DNA of 64,000 nucleotides from Citrifermentans bemidjiense Bem (lineage in GTDB: Bacteria > Desulfobacterota > Desulfuromonadia > Geobacterales > Geobacteraceae), in the NCBI RefSeq assembly GCF_000020725.1, contig NC_011146.1, positions 2,293,501 through 2,357,500 on the forward strand. Reading direction: 5' to 3'. Under the pieces are notes generated by a model. It made no database searches, was not told the DNA's origin, and was given only the letters and a program-made list of their open reading frames with translations. Position 1 is the stretch's first letter; the number at the start of each line of letters is the position of its first letter. A program made the translations under genes and the position numbers. Below are positions 1 through 9,097 of the stretch, piece by piece.

Positions 1-178
1 TATGCGCAAAAAGAAGATCGTTCCGGCCCTGCACGCGCTGAAGGATTCCGAAGCCGAGACCATCAAGGAAGCGCTGGCGCAGTACGACGGCAACATCACC
101 GAGGCCGCGAGGGCGCTGGGGATAGCCCGCAACACCCTCTACAGAAAGATCAAGGAGCTGGGGCTGCCGGGAAGGTAG
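1..178 (+). CDS. C-terminal end of a sigma-54-dependent response regulator (partial)
   Basis: The reading frame is open from the window edge to a TAG at 176-178; about 58 residues are visible. They contain a Fis-type helix-turn-helix: an ALAQYDGNITEAARALGIA helix pair followed by RNTLYRKIKELG. This is the DNA-binding tail of NtrC-family enhancer-binding proteins. The receiver and AAA+ domains lie outside the window. A second complete NtrC-type regulator occurs at 35346-36767. The family call is secure, but the specific target is unknown. Confidence 0.85.
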   Translation, partial: MRKKKIVPALHALKDSEAETIKEALAQYDGNITEAARALGIARNTLYRKIKELGLPGR

Positions 179-216
179 CCGCTCCAGGGGGGCTCTTCCG
201 GGATTGCGGTGATACT

Positions 217-245
217 AGCCCCCCTCCCGCAAGGGGAGGGGGGCT
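217..245. repeat. GC-rich REP-like palindrome
   Basis: Arms AGCCCCCCTCCC and GGGGAGGGGGGCT flank a GCAA loop. The same core (CCCCTCCCG-CAA-GGGGAGGGG or close variants) recurs near 13270, 35299, 43146, 45139, 31097 and 55720. It is a dispersed intergenic hairpin family. Confidence 0.8.
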
Positions 246-284
246 AAGAGCGGCTTTCCCCGGTATTCTTCGATGAGCCTCCGG

Positions 285-319
285 AAAAAAAGCCGGCGTT
301 GCAAAAAGCCGGCTTTTTC
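285..319 (+). terminator. Rho-independent terminator
   Basis: Stem AGCCGGC (291-297) pairs with GCCGGCT (308-314) across a GTTGCAAAAA loop and is followed by TTTTTCT; the 5' side is A-rich. It would end the regulator transcript before the glycosyltransferase. Confidence 0.8.
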
Positions 320-384
320 TGTATAGATGAACCCGCTCCGGCCTTATCCAACGGCGCCGGGTTCTGGTCCTGGAGGGCGCAGTA

Positions 385-1458
385 TTGAAGGCAACCCTGT
401 TGAAACGACTCGACGCCGCGGTGGGTCCGCTCTTTACCCGGCTCCTTCCCAAGAGGCGTTTGCCCGACACTCACTTTTCCCCCCGAAGTTTCCTGGTCAT
501 CCGTCCCGGCGGCATCGGCGACGCGGTCCTCCTGGTCCCGGCGTTGTCGGCGCTGCAAAAAGCTTTTCCCGGCTGCCGCATCGACGTTCTCGCCGAAAGC
601 CGCAATGCCGCCGCCTTTCTCATGTGCCCCGGGCTGAACCGGGTGTACCGCTACGATTCCCTCTCCGACATAACGGCTTTGTTCAGCACCTCTTTCGACG
701 TGGTGATCGACACCGAGCAGTGGTACCGCCTCTCCGCCGTGATCGCGAGGCTGGTCGGCGCCCTGCGCTCCATCGGGTTTTCAACCAACGACCGGGGGAG
801 GCTCTTCACCGACCCCGTGCCTTATCCCTTGCAGGATTACGAACTCATCTCCTTCTTCAAGCTCCTAGCCCCGCTGGAGGTGCAGCCCCCCAAGGAATCT
901 GCGGCTCCCTTCCTCCAACTCCCCGCCGGGGCGAAGGAAGGGGCGCGGCGGCTCTTGGCCCCGCTGGCGGGGAAGGCGTTTGTCGCCATTTTCCCCGGAG
1001 CTAGCGTACCCGAGAAGCAATGGGGGAGGGAGAACTTCCGGCAGGTGGCGGAGAGCTTAACCGCGGCGGAGATCGCGGTGGTGGTGGTCGGCGCCGACGA
1101 CGCCCGCGCCTCGGGCGACTTCATTGCCCGCGGCGGTCTTGCCCTGAACCTGGCGGGTAAGGGGGGGCTCATGGAAAGCGCCGCTGTCCTCGCCGAGGCG
1201 CGGGTCCTTTTAAGCGGCGACTCAGGGCTTTTGCACATCGCCGCAGGGCTTGGCACCGCGACCGTTTCGCTTTTCGGCCCCAGCGACGCGGCCAAGTGGG
1301 CTCCCAAGGGCGAGCGGCACACGGCATTTTCTTCGTCCCTTTCCTGTGCTCCCTGTTCCAGGTACGGAACCATCCGCTGCAGCACCGGCGCGCGCTGTCT
1401 CGACGCCGCGCCGACTGAAGTGACTGCAGCCGTGCTGAGGTTGTGTAAGTGGCGCTAA
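385..1458 (+). CDS. Glycosyltransferase family 9 (heptosyltransferase-like) protein
   Basis: A 357-residue protein of the ADP-heptose:LPS heptosyltransferase superfamily (GT9), which acts on the cytoplasmic face during lipopolysaccharide core or related glycan assembly. The N-terminal PGGIGDAVLLVPALSALQ loop and the C-terminal SGDSGLLHIAAGLGTATVSLFGPS nucleotide-sugar site are both typical. A Cys-rich tail (CAPC...C...C) is common in this family. The start is TTG, chosen because GGAGGG at 372-377 lies 7 nt upstream and the protein then begins MKATLLKRLDAAVG. The exact acceptor sugar cannot be told from sequence. Confidence 0.85.
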   Translation: MKATLLKRLDAAVGPLFTRLLPKRRLPDTHFSPRSFLVIRPGGIGDAVLLVPALSALQKAFPGCRIDVLAESRNAAAFLMCPGLNRVYRYDSLSDITALFSTSFDVVIDTEQWYRLSAVIARLVGALRSIGFSTNDRGRLFTDPVPYPLQDYELISFFKLLAPLEVQPPKESAAPFLQLPAGAKEGARRLLAPLAGKAFVAIFPGASVPEKQWGRENFRQVAESLTAAEIAVVVVGADDARASGDFIARGGLALNLAGKGGLMESAAVLAEARVLLSGDSGLLHIAAGLGTATVSLFGPSDAAKWAPKGERHTAFSSSLSCAPCSRYGTIRCSTGARCLDAAPTEVTAAVLRLCKWR

Positions 1459-1545
1459 AACGGACGCTTGCACCGCGGGACCTTTCCGGTGTCGCTGGAA
1501 TAGTTACTCCAATGAGAAAAATTCGTTTATATCAGACAAAAAGTG

Positions 1546-1574
1546 TTGACTTTGTTTTGGTGAATTGGTACAAA
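1546..1574 (+). promoter_or_regulatory. Sigma-70-type promoter for tRNA-Val
   Basis: TTGACT at 1546-1551, a 17-nt spacer and TACAAA at 1569-1574, ending 23 nt before the mature tRNA 5' end. The upstream segment is AT-rich, as expected for a strong stable-RNA promoter. Confidence 0.65.
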
Positions 1575-1597
1575 GTCCGAGTTCCACAGCAGCAAAC

Positions 1598-1672
1598 AGG
1601 CGCGTAGCTCAGGGGTAGAGCACTAGCTCGACACGCTAGGGGTCGGCGGTTCGAAACCGCCCGCGCCTACCA
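1598..1672 (+). tRNA. tRNA-Val (GAC anticodon), CCA encoded
   Basis: A full cloverleaf can be drawn. The acceptor stem is AGGCGCG/CGCGCCT, the D stem GCTC/GAGC, the anticodon stem CTAGC/GCTAG and the T stem GGCGG/CCGCC with loop TTCGAAA, ending ACCA. The 7-nt anticodon loop TCGACAC puts GAC at positions 34-36 (1630-1632), reading valine codons. Two odd points: position 33 is C rather than the near-universal U, and the first base pair is A1-U72. Confidence 0.85.
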
Positions 1673-1704
1673 ATCAAAAGAGACCTTCAGTACGAGGTTC
1701 GACG

Positions 1705-1736
1705 GAGGCATCGAGTTTCGATGCCTCTTTCTGTTT
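1705..1736 (+). terminator. Hairpin terminator or attenuator before thrS
   Basis: GAGGCATCGA (1705-1714) pairs perfectly with TCGATGCCTC (1718-1727), with loop GTT, followed by TTTCTGTTTGTCTT. It ends the tRNA transcript. Because it sits 30 nt before thrS it could also attenuate read-through into that operon. Confidence 0.8.
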
Positions 1737-1766
1737 GTCTTAATGATTTTTCAAAAGGGGCTTTGC

Positions 1767-3677
1767 ATGAACGAAATAAACGTCACGCTACCGGATGGTT
1801 CCCAAAGACCCTTGCCTGCAGGTGCCTCCATTTTCGATCTTGCCGCATCCATCGGAGCGGGGCTTGCCAAGGCGGCCATCGCCGGAAAGATCGACGGCAA
1901 CCTGGTCGACCTCAATACGCCTCTTGCCGACGGCGCGCGCGTGGAGATCATCACCGAGAAAAGCCCCGAGGCGCTGGAGATCATCAGGCACTCCACCTCG
2001 CACCTTATGGCGCAGGCCGTAAAGGCGCTCTTTCCGCAGGCGAAGGTGACCATCGGTCCCGCCATCGAGACCGGTTTTTACTACGACTTCGACGTCGACC
2101 ACCCCTTCACCCCGGAAGACCTCGAGAAGATAGAAGAAAAGATGCGCGAGCTCGCCAAGGCCGATCTCAAGATCGAGCGCAAGGAGCTCACCAGCGCCGA
2201 CGCCATCGCCCTCTTCAAAGGGATGGGTGAGAACTACAAGGTCGAACTGATCGAGGACTTGGGGGCCGACAAGGTTTCGCTTTACAGCCAGGGCGATTTC
2301 GTCGACCTCTGCCGCGGGCCGCATCTTCCCAAGACCTCTTTCATCAAGGCCTTCAAGCTCACCTCCATAGCAGGCGCCTACTGGCGCGGCGACGAGAAGC
2401 GCCCCATGCTGCAGCGCGTCTACGGCACCGCCTTTGGCGATAAGAAGGAACTGGAAGCCTACCTCGCCAGGATCGAAGAGGCGAAAAAGCGCGACCACCG
2501 CAAGCTCGGCCGCGAACTGGATCTCTTCTCCTTCAACGACGAGGTCGGCGCAGGACTCGTGATCTGGCACCCCAAAGGGGCGATGCTGCGCACTATCCTC
2601 GAGGACTTCGAGAGGAAGGAGCACTTAAAGCGCGGCTACGACATCGTCCTGGGTCCGCAGATCCTCAAGACCGAACTCTGGCAGCGCTCCGGGCACTACG
2701 AGAACTACCGCGAGAACATGTACTTCACCACGGTGGACGAGCAGAGCTACGGCGTGAAGCCGATGAACTGCCTGGCCCACATGATGATCTACCGCTCGCA
2801 GCTTCGCTCTTACCGCGACCTGCCGCTGCGCTACTTCGAGCTCGGCACGGTGCACCGCCATGAGCGCGCCGGCGTTCTGCACGGCCTTCTGCGCGTGCGC
2901 GGCTTCACCCAGGACGACGCCCATATCCTCTGTACCCCGGAGCAGCTCGATGCCGAGATCAAAGGGGTCATCCAGTTCGTCACCGAGGTGATGGGTATCT
3001 TCGGCTTCGAGTTCGAGATGGAGCTTTCCACCCGTCCCGAAAAGTCGATCGGTTCCGACGACGCCTGGGAGCTCGCCACCAACGCTTTGTTGAACGCGCT
3101 CAAGGATTCCGGCCGCCCTTACGAAATCAACGAGGGGGACGGCGCATTCTACGGTCCCAAGATCGACATCAAGCTGCGTGACGCGCTTGACAGAAGATGG
3201 CAATGTGCTACAATCCAGTGCGATTTTACCCTCCCTGAGCGTTTCGATCTCACCTATGTCGACGCAGACGGTGAAAAAAAGCGCCCCGTCATGGTGCACA
3301 GGGTTATTCTGGGTGCCATCGAACGCTTCATCGGTGTCCTCATCGAACATTTCGCTGGAAACTTCCCGACTTGGTTGGCACCGGTTCAGGCGACCATCGT
3401 TACGGTCACCGACAACCAGATTCCGTACGCGCAGGCAGCGTTCGACAAGCTGCGCGCGGCCGGGATAAGGGTGCAGAAGGATTTCAGAAACGAGAAGCTC
3501 GGCTTCAAGATCCGCGAAGCCCAGCTCCAGAAGATACCGTACATGCTGGTTGTGGGGGACAAGGAAGTCGAGAGCGGTATGCTGGCGCCGCGTTTCCGCG
3601 ACGGCAAGAACCTCGAGTCCATGACCCCGGAGCAGTTTGTTTCCTTTATCGAAAGCGAAGTCAAAAGTTATAAATAA
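1767..3677 (+). CDS. thrS: Threonyl-tRNA synthetase
   Basis: Class II synthetase of 636 residues that charges tRNA-Thr. In order: an N-terminal TGS domain (ITLPDGSQ-like start), the editing domain with [11 protein letters not shown], then the catalytic core with [10 protein letters not shown], the [20 protein letters not shown] motif 2 region and [13 protein letters not shown], and an anticodon-binding domain near the C-terminus. The ATG at 1767 is preferred over an upstream in-frame ATG at 1743, because AAAAGGGG lies 6 nt ahead and the protein then begins directly at the TGS fold. It heads the thrS-infC-rpmI-rplT-pheST order common in bacteria. Confidence 0.97.
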   Translation: MNEINVTLPDGSQRPLPAGASIFDLAASIGAGLAKAAIAGKIDGNLVDLNTPLADGARVEIITEKSPEALEIIRHSTSHLMAQAVKALFPQAKVTIGPAIETGFYYDFDVDHPFTPEDLEKIEEKMRELAKADLKIERKELTSADAIALFKGMGENYKVELIEDLGADKVSLYSQGDFVDLCRGPHLPKTSFIKAFKLTSIAGAYWRGDEKRPMLQRVYGTAFGDKKELEAYLARIEEAKKRDHRKLGRELDLFSFNDEVGAGLVIWHPKGAMLRTILEDFERKEHLKRGYDIVLGPQILKTELWQRSGHYENYRENMYFTTVDEQSYGVKPMNCLAHMMIYRSQLRSYRDLPLRYFELGTVHRHERAGVLHGLLRVRGFTQDDAHILCTPEQLDAEIKGVIQFVTEVMGIFGFEFEMELSTRPEKSIGSDDAWELATNALLNALKDSGRPYEINEGDGAFYGPKIDIKLRDALDRRWQCATIQCDFTLPERFDLTYVDADGEKKRPVMVHRVILGAIERFIGVLIEHFAGNFPTWLAPVQATIVTVTDNQIPYAQAAFDKLRAAGIRVQKDFRNEKLGFKIREAQLQKIPYMLVVGDKEVESGMLAPRFRDGKNLESMTPEQFVSFIESEVKSYK

Positions 3678-3694
3678 CAATAGGAGGTGGCGTC

Positions 3695-4216
3695 ATAGCT
3701 AAACCTACAGTCAACATCAATCAGACCATCAGGGCCAAAGAGGTAAGGGTAGTAGGTGCCGAAAGTGAGCAGCTTGGTATTCTTCCGCTTCGGGAGGCCT
3801 TGGCGCTGGCCGAGAGCCAGCAACTGGACCTGGTAGAGGTTTCGCCGACAGCCGTTCCCCCCGTCTGCCGTATCATGGATTACGGCAAATTCAAATATCA
3901 GCAGGCCAAGAAACTGGCCGAGGCCAAGAAAAAACAGGTTCAGGTCGAGCTCAAAGAAGTAAAGCTCCGTCCCAAGACCGACACGCACGACCTGGAGTTC
4001 AAGGTGAAGCACGTGCGCCGCTTCCTGGAAGAAGGGAACAAGGCGAAGATCACCGTCGTCTTCCGCGGACGCGAGATCACGCACCAGGAACTGGGTATGG
4101 CCGCTCTGGAAAAATTTGCATCCGAACTCGCCGACATAGCTCTGGTCGAGGTAAGGCAGAAGATGGAAGGCCGCAGCATGTTCATGATCGTGGCCCCCAA
4201 AGTAAAAGCAAAATAA
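3695..4216 (+). CDS. infC: Translation initiation factor IF-3 (AUA start)
   Basis: A 173-residue IF-3, which dissociates ribosomes and proofreads the start codon. The conserved N-domain begins NINQTIRAKEVRVVG and includes VCRIMDYGKFKYQQ; the C-domain carries VTVVFRGRE-type and MEGR residues. The only start that retains the full N-domain and fits the Shine-Dalgarno AGGAGGT (3682-3688) is AUA at 3695, spaced 6 nt after that motif. Rare starts (AUU, AUA, AUC) in infC are known to let IF-3 repress its own translation. An internal ATG at 3800 would delete conserved sequence. It lies 17 nt after thrS. Confidence 0.93.
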   Translation: MAKPTVNINQTIRAKEVRVVGAESEQLGILPLREALALAESQQLDLVEVSPTAVPPVCRIMDYGKFKYQQAKKLAEAKKKQVQVELKEVKLRPKTDTHDLEFKVKHVRRFLEEGNKAKITVVFRGREITHQELGMAALEKFASELADIALVEVRQKMEGRSMFMIVAPKVKAK

Positions 4217-4243
4217 ACACCACCACAAAGGAGTAGCAAAACA

Positions 4244-4441
4244 ATGCCTAAAATGAAGACCCATAGGGGCGCCGCCAAGCGTTTCAGCAAGACCGGCACA
4301 GGCAAAATCAAGATGGCCCACGCTTTCACCAGCCACATCCTGACCTCGAAGACCAGGAAGAACAAGCGCAACCTCCGTAAGGGCGGCATCGTCGCAGCTT
4401 CCGACCACAAGAACATCAGCTGCCTCATCCCCTACAAGTAA
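4244..4441 (+). CDS. rpmI: 50S ribosomal protein L35
   Basis: A 65-residue basic protein beginning [20 protein letters not shown], the L35 signature. AAAGGAG lies upstream with good spacing, 27 nt after infC. It is part of the infC-rpmI-rplT unit. Confidence 0.97.
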   Translation: MPKMKTHRGAAKRFSKTGTGKIKMAHAFTSHILTSKTRKNKRNLRKGGIVAASDHKNISCLIPYK

Positions 4442-4694
4442 CCAGGGGCCAGGGACTAGCCAAGACCAGGGACTAGGGGGTAGGGACTAGGGGGTAGCAA
4501 AACCTAGACCGAGGACTAGAACCGGAGACTAAATAGTTAATGACCCAGGTAACGGGAGGGAGTTGTGCAGGGATGCTGTGATTTTTCCAGCCCCTAGCCC
4601 CCAGTCCCTAGCCCCGGGTTTACCAAGTCCGAGAACCGTGAGGAAACGTCTCCCCTTGCGGATCCGGCTAATTTAAAAACCAGAAGGAGTATGT
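4442..4694. repeat. CTAGGGA-rich inverted repeat in the rpmI-rplT gap
   Basis: This 253-nt gap contains no gene. Its left part (about 4444-4497) has tandem GGGACTAG and GGGGTAG blocks. Its right part (4588-4618) carries the inverted counterpart, CCCCTAGCCCCCAGTCCCTA. The arms could pair across about 90 nt of loop. The same word family recurs at 21190-21211 and 60451-60490, so it is a dispersed repeat rather than a unique leader. Confidence 0.7.
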
Positions 4695-5048
4695 ATGCCA
4701 AGAGTAAAGCGCGGTTTTAAAGCGAGACAGAGAAGAAACAAGGTATTGAAACTTGCCAAGGGTTACCGCGGCGCCAGGAGCAAATTGTTCAGGAGCGCCA
4801 CCGAAGCGGTGGACCGCGCACTGAACTACGCGTTCAGGGACAGAAGGGTGAAAAAGCGGGACTTCAGGGCTCTCTGGATCACCAGGATCAACGCAGCAGC
4901 GAGGATCAACGGTCTCTCCTACAGCAAACTGATCCACGGTCTCAAGCTTGCCAATGTAGAAATCGACCGGAAAGTGATGGCCGACCTGGCCGTTTCCGAT
5001 CCGAACGGTTTCGCGGCAATCGCGGCGGCAGCCAAAGCAAAATTTTAA
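4695..5048 (+). CDS. rplT: 50S ribosomal protein L20
   Basis: A 117-residue L20 beginning [26 protein letters not shown] and containing the conserved LWITRINAA and LAVSDPNGF segments. It binds 23S rRNA early in 50S assembly. AAGGAG at 4682-4687 precedes the ATG. In several bacteria L20 represses its own operon through a leader structure; no such structure could be identified here with confidence. Confidence 0.97.
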   Translation: MPRVKRGFKARQRRNKVLKLAKGYRGARSKLFRSATEAVDRALNYAFRDRRVKKRDFRALWITRINAAARINGLSYSKLIHGLKLANVEIDRKVMADLAVSDPNGFAAIAAAAKAKF

Positions 5049-5063
5049 TACATACCGCGGGCA

Positions 5064-5107
5064 TAAAAAAAGAAATGGGATAGCGATGTCTCATTTCTTT
5101 TTTTTTC
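5064..5107 (+). terminator. Terminator after rplT
   Basis: An A-run, AGAAATG, a 14-nt loop, CATTTCT and an unbroken T-run follow the L20 stop. It is an intrinsic terminator, 20 nt before pheS, so it may also act as an attenuator for pheS expression. Confidence 0.75.
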
Positions 5108-5125
5108 CGTAATAGGGCATTGCAC

Positions 5126-6142
5126 ATGAAGGATAAACTGGAAGCACTATTAGATCAGGCCCTCTCCGAGCTGGCGCAAGCCTCCACCGAGGAGGGCGTG
5201 CAGGAGCTGCGGGTCAAGTACCTGGGGAAAAAGGGTGAGCTGACCTCCGTGATGAAGGGGTTGGGCGCGCTCACCCCGGAGGAACGCCCCGTCATCGGCC
5301 AGGTGGTGAACACGGTCAAAAGCAAGCTCGAAGAGGCGTTCGAGGTCCGCGGCGGCGAGATCCGCGAGGTCGTAAAGAGCGCCCGGCTTTCCGCCGAGAG
5401 GATCGACGTGACCCTTCCCGGCCGCCGCCGTCCGCTGGGCTCCAAGCATCCCATCACGCTCGTCACCGAGGAGATCACCTCCATCTTCGGCGCGCTCGGC
5501 TTCGCCGTAGCCGAAGGGCCCGAGATCGAGCTCGACTTCTACAACTTCGAGGCCCTCAACCTGCCGAAGGATCATCCCGCCCGCGACATGCAGGACACCT
5601 TCTACTTCGGCGAGAGCGTTCTTTTGAGGACCCATACCTCTCCGGTGCAGATCCGCACCATGCTGAAGCAGCCGCCGCCGGTCCGCATCATCGCCCCCGG
5701 CACCGTGTACCGCTGCGATTCCGACGCCACCCACTCCCCGATGTTCCATCAGGTCGAGGGGCTCATGGTCGACAAGGGAATCACCTTCGGCGATCTCAAA
5801 GGGATCCTGACCCTCTTCATCAGCCAGCTCTTCGGCTCCGACATCGGCGTTAGACTGCGCCCGTCGTTCTTCCCGTTCACCGAGCCGTCGGCCGAGGTCG
5901 ACATCGCCTGCGTCATCTGCCGCGGCAAAGGGTGCCGGGTCTGCAAGGAGACCGGCTGGCTAGAGATCCTGGGCGCCGGCATGGTCGACCCCGAGGTGTA
6001 CCGCCACGTAGGCTACGACTCCGAGCTTTACACCGGCTTCGCCTTCGGGATGGGTATCGAGAGGATCGCCATGCTGAAGTACGGCATCGCCGACATGCGG
6101 CTCCTGTTCGAAAACGACCTCAGGTTCCTTAAACAGTTCTAA
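5126..6142 (+). CDS. pheS: Phenylalanyl-tRNA synthetase alpha subunit
   Basis: A 338-residue catalytic subunit of the alpha2-beta2 enzyme. The N-terminal coiled coil (about residues 1-85) is followed by the class II core with [40 protein letters not shown] and the C-terminal [18 protein letters not shown] motif 3. The ATG at 5126 has AGGG about 8 nt upstream. [18 protein letters not shown] insertion with four cysteines could bind zinc. Confidence 0.97.
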   Translation: MKDKLEALLDQALSELAQASTEEGVQELRVKYLGKKGELTSVMKGLGALTPEERPVIGQVVNTVKSKLEEAFEVRGGEIREVVKSARLSAERIDVTLPGRRRPLGSKHPITLVTEEITSIFGALGFAVAEGPEIELDFYNFEALNLPKDHPARDMQDTFYFGESVLLRTHTSPVQIRTMLKQPPPVRIIAPGTVYRCDSDATHSPMFHQVEGLMVDKGITFGDLKGILTLFISQLFGSDIGVRLRPSFFPFTEPSAEVDIACVICRGKGCRVCKETGWLEILGAGMVDPEVYRHVGYDSELYTGFAFGMGIERIAMLKYGIADMRLLFENDLRFLKQF

Positions 6143-6148
6143 AAACAA

Positions 6149-6303
6149 AGTCAAAAGCACGCACGCGGAAAAGGCAAAAGCTGACGGATAGAAACAGATC
6201 AAGCTTTAAGGCTTGGTTCAAGCTTTTAACCCAAGCCTTCTGGTTTATCTGGAGTTATCCGTAAGTTTCCGCAAAATCCGCGTGCAACGCCTTTGACTCT
6301 CAA
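6149..6303. repeat. Long imperfect inverted repeat (ATCCG family) between pheS and pheT
   Basis: Arms of about 75 nt pair imperfectly. The left arm holds GTCAAA, GCACGCGGA, ACGGATA and AAGGCTTGG in that order, and the right arm holds their complements in reverse order. An 18-bp stretch of the right arm (6268-6285) is identical to the complement of 19869-19886. No gene is present. The centre (6208-6238) is a short hairpin without a T-run. Confidence 0.75.
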
Positions 6304-6318
6304 ACGGATGGAAAAGAC

Positions 6319-8724
6319 ATGATAGTTACCTATAACTGGCTCAAGGAATTCGTCGATTGCGACCTGCCTGCGGCGGAACTCTCGCACTTGCTCACCATGC
6401 TCGGCCTCGAGGTCGAGCGCATGGAAGAGCTGGGCGGCGGCATGGACGACGTGGTGGTGGCCCAGGTACTGGAGAAAAACCAGCACCCCAACGCCGACAA
6501 GCTCTCCCTTTGCAAGGTCGACAACGGCAAGGAGATCCTGAACGTCGTCTGCGGCGCGCAGAACTTCAAGGCCGGCGACAAGGTCGCCCTGGCCCAGATC
6601 GGCGCGACTCTTCCCGGCGACTTCAAGATCAAGCGCTCCAAGATCCGCGGCGAAGAGTCCTGCGGCATGCTCTGCTCCGAGAAGGAGCTGGCGCTCTCGC
6701 TGGAAAGCGCGGGGATCATGATCCTCCCCGAGGCGTTCAAGCTCGGCACCCCGCTCTTCGACGCGCTCGGCACCAAGGACACCGTCTTCGAGATAGGGCT
6801 CACCCCCAACCGCGCCGACTGCCTGAGCGTCGTAGGTATCGCCCGCGAGATCGCAGCCAAGCTGGGCAAAAAGGTGCACTATCCCGGGCTCGAGGTCGCC
6901 GAGACCGGCGCCCCCATCGACACCATCGCCAAGGTAACCATCGAAGCGCCGGAACTCTGCCCGCGCTACACCGCACGCCACATCACCGGATGCACCCTGG
7001 CCCCGTCGCCGGCCTGGCTCGCCAACCGGCTGCAGGCCGCGGGTATCCGCTCCATCAACAACGTGGTCGACGTCACCAACTACGTCCTCCTTGAATACGG
7101 CCACCCGCTGCACGCCTTCGACTTCACGCTTGTCGCCGGTGGAAAGATCGTGGTCGCCGCTGCAGGCGAGGGGGAGAAGTTCGTCACTCTCGACGGGCAG
7201 GAGCGCATCCTCACCGCATCCGACCTCACCATCCGCGACGGCGAAAAAGGGGTGGCCCTGGCTGGCATCATGGGCGGCGGCAACTCCGAGATAGGGGAGG
7301 GGACCACCGAGGTGCTTCTTGAGAGCGCCTACTTCAACCCCTCCGCCATCAGGAAGACCTCCAAGCGTCTGGGCATCCACACCGAATCCTCGCACCGCTT
7401 CGAGCGTGGCACCGACGTCGCCGGCCTGACCCGGGCGCTCAACCGCGCCGCTCAGCTGATCGCGGAACTCTCCGGCGGCAAGATCGCCAAAGGTATCATC
7501 GACGTCTACCCGCACCCCGTCGAGCCGCGCGTGATAAAAGCGAGGCTTGCCCGCATCAACGCGGTCTCCGGCCTTTCTCTCAATGCCGCCGAGGTGCAGG
7601 ACATCCTGGAGCGCCTCGAATTCGAGGTGAAGCAGCCCGAGCCGGGCGTGTTCCAGGTGCGGGTGCCGCTTTTCAGGGTCGACCTGGAACGCGAGATCGA
7701 CCTGGTAGAGGAAGTGGTGCGGCTGAACGGCTTCGAGAAGGTCCCGGCCACCTTGCCGCAGGCCTCCGTCTTCTCCGACCTCCCCTCCGATTTCCAGCGG
7801 CTTGCCGCGCGGGTGAAGGACCTCCTGGTGTCCCAGGGGCTTTCCGAGGTGATCAACTACAGCTTCGTGGCGCCTGCATCCTGCGAGAAGATCCTGCTTT
7901 CCGCCGACGACGTCAGAAGTAACGGCATGGTGCTTTTGAACCCCATCTCGGACGAGCTTTCCGTGATGCGCACCACCATGCTTCCCGGGCTTCTGGACAC
8001 CGCCGTCAAGAACATCAGCTTCCGGACCCTGAACCTGCGCATCTTCGAGATGCGCCGCATCTATCTTCCCGCTCCCGGAAAGGAGCTTCCCGAAGAGCCG
8101 CTCTACGTCTCGGCCCTTCTCACCGGAAGCCGCGACCTGGAAGGATGGAACCAGCAAAAAGGGGAGATCGACTTCTTCGACGTGAAGGGAATCGCCGAGA
8201 ACATCCTGGGCGAGCTCTCCATCCCCAACGTGAGCTTCTCGGCCGAAAGCCTCGATCCGTACTACCACCCGGGCAAGGCCTGCCGCATACTTTGCGGCAA
8301 CAAGGTGCTGGGCTCCCTGGGGGAACTGCACCCCACAGTGCAGGAGAACTACGGCATAGGGACGCCCTTGTACTACCTTGAGCTCAATTTCGAGGCACTT
8401 CTTGCCTCCAGGAAGGGGAAAGGCGCGGCACAGGTGCCGTCTCGCTTCCCCTCCACCTTCCGCGACATCGCCATGCTGCTTCCCAAGGAGCTCCCGGTGG
8501 CGGACGTCCTTTACTGCGTGAAAGGGGTCAAGGCTCCCGAGCTGGAAGGGGTTGAGGTGTTCGACGTTTACACAGGGGGGAACATCTCCGCAGCAGAGAA
8601 GAGCGTCGCCATCCGTGTACGCTACGGCTCCAAGGAAAGGACTCTTACTGACGACGAGGTCACCCGACTGCATCAGCGGGTCACCGATGCCCTCACTAAG
8701 AAATTAAATGTTTCCTTTAGATAA
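6319..8724 (+). CDS. pheT: Phenylalanyl-tRNA synthetase beta subunit
   Basis: An 801-residue beta subunit. In order: an N-terminal tRNA-binding OB fold (about residues 40-150, with KLSLCKVD and NVVCGA), the B3/B4 domain, B5, the catalytic-like core with LLNPISDELSVMRTTMLPGLL, and the C-terminal anticodon-binding ferredoxin fold with PSTFRDIAML. It partners PheS. The gene lies 176 nt downstream of pheS and is separated from it by an inverted repeat. Length is normal for the family. Confidence 0.97.
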   Translation: MIVTYNWLKEFVDCDLPAAELSHLLTMLGLEVERMEELGGGMDDVVVAQVLEKNQHPNADKLSLCKVDNGKEILNVVCGAQNFKAGDKVALAQIGATLPGDFKIKRSKIRGEESCGMLCSEKELALSLESAGIMILPEAFKLGTPLFDALGTKDTVFEIGLTPNRADCLSVVGIAREIAAKLGKKVHYPGLEVAETGAPIDTIAKVTIEAPELCPRYTARHITGCTLAPSPAWLANRLQAAGIRSINNVVDVTNYVLLEYGHPLHAFDFTLVAGGKIVVAAAGEGEKFVTLDGQERILTASDLTIRDGEKGVALAGIMGGGNSEIGEGTTEVLLESAYFNPSAIRKTSKRLGIHTESSHRFERGTDVAGLTRALNRAAQLIAELSGGKIAKGIIDVYPHPVEPRVIKARLARINAVSGLSLNAAEVQDILERLEFEVKQPEPGVFQVRVPLFRVDLEREIDLVEEVVRLNGFEKVPATLPQASVFSDLPSDFQRLAARVKDLLVSQGLSEVINYSFVAPASCEKILLSADDVRSNGMVLLNPISDELSVMRTTMLPGLLDTAVKNISFRTLNLRIFEMRRIYLPAPGKELPEEPLYVSALLTGSRDLEGWNQQKGEIDFFDVKGIAENILGELSIPNVSFSAESLDPYYHPGKACRILCGNKVLGSLGELHPTVQENYGIGTPLYYLELNFEALLASRKGKGAAQVPSRFPSTFRDIAMLLPKELPVADVLYCVKGVKAPELEGVEVFDVYTGGNISAAEKSVAIRVRYGSKERTLTDDEVTRLHQRVTDALTKKLNVSFR

Positions 8725-8730
8725 AAACGG

Positions 8731-8759
8731 TTGCGAAATCGAAAACGCTATGGTATTAG
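8731..8759 (+). promoter_or_regulatory. Possible promoter for ihfA
   Basis: TTGCGA at 8731-8736 and TATTAG at 8754-8759 are separated by 17 nt, in a short AT-rich gap. Matches to consensus are 4 of 6 in each box, so this is tentative. Confidence 0.4.
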
Positions 8760-8816
8760 ATTAAGCCGCTGTTGAGAAGCACACATAAATGAAATGCTGA
8801 AGCTGTTGAGGGGGTT

Positions 8817-9095
8817 ATGACTAAAGCTGACATAGTCGAGAAGATTTATGAGAAAGTGGGATTCTCCAAAAAAGAGTCCGCTGAACTCGTTGAGACGGTC
8901 TTCGACCTTATTAAGACCACTCTTGAAGAAGGTGACAAAATCAAGATTGCCGGCTTCGGCAACTTTGTAGTTAAAGAGAAGGCTGATCGCCGCGGCAGGA
9001 ATCCGCAGACCGGCGAAGAGATCACCATCGTCGCCAGGAAGATCCTCACCTTCAAGCCGAGCCAGGTGCTGAAGAGCGCGATCAACACTCAGTAG
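8817..9095 (+). CDS. ihfA: Integration host factor alpha subunit (HU family)
   Basis: A 92-residue DNA-bending protein: [20 protein letters not shown] at the N-terminus, [11 protein letters not shown], and the [12 protein letters not shown] beta-arm tip with the conserved proline. IHF supports sigma-54 activation, recombination and nucleoid structure. The pheT-ihfA-merR order matches the classical arrangement and supports ihfA over hup. Confidence 0.94.
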   Translation: MTKADIVEKIYEKVGFSKKESAELVETVFDLIKTTLEEGDKIKIAGFGNFVVKEKADRRGRNPQTGEEITIVARKILTFKPSQVLKSAINTQ

Positions 9096-9097
9096 GG

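Noticed and set aside
6226..8673. Very long minus-strand frame opposite pheT
   Set aside because: High-GC shadow of the certain pheT gene; composition is typical of antisense frames.
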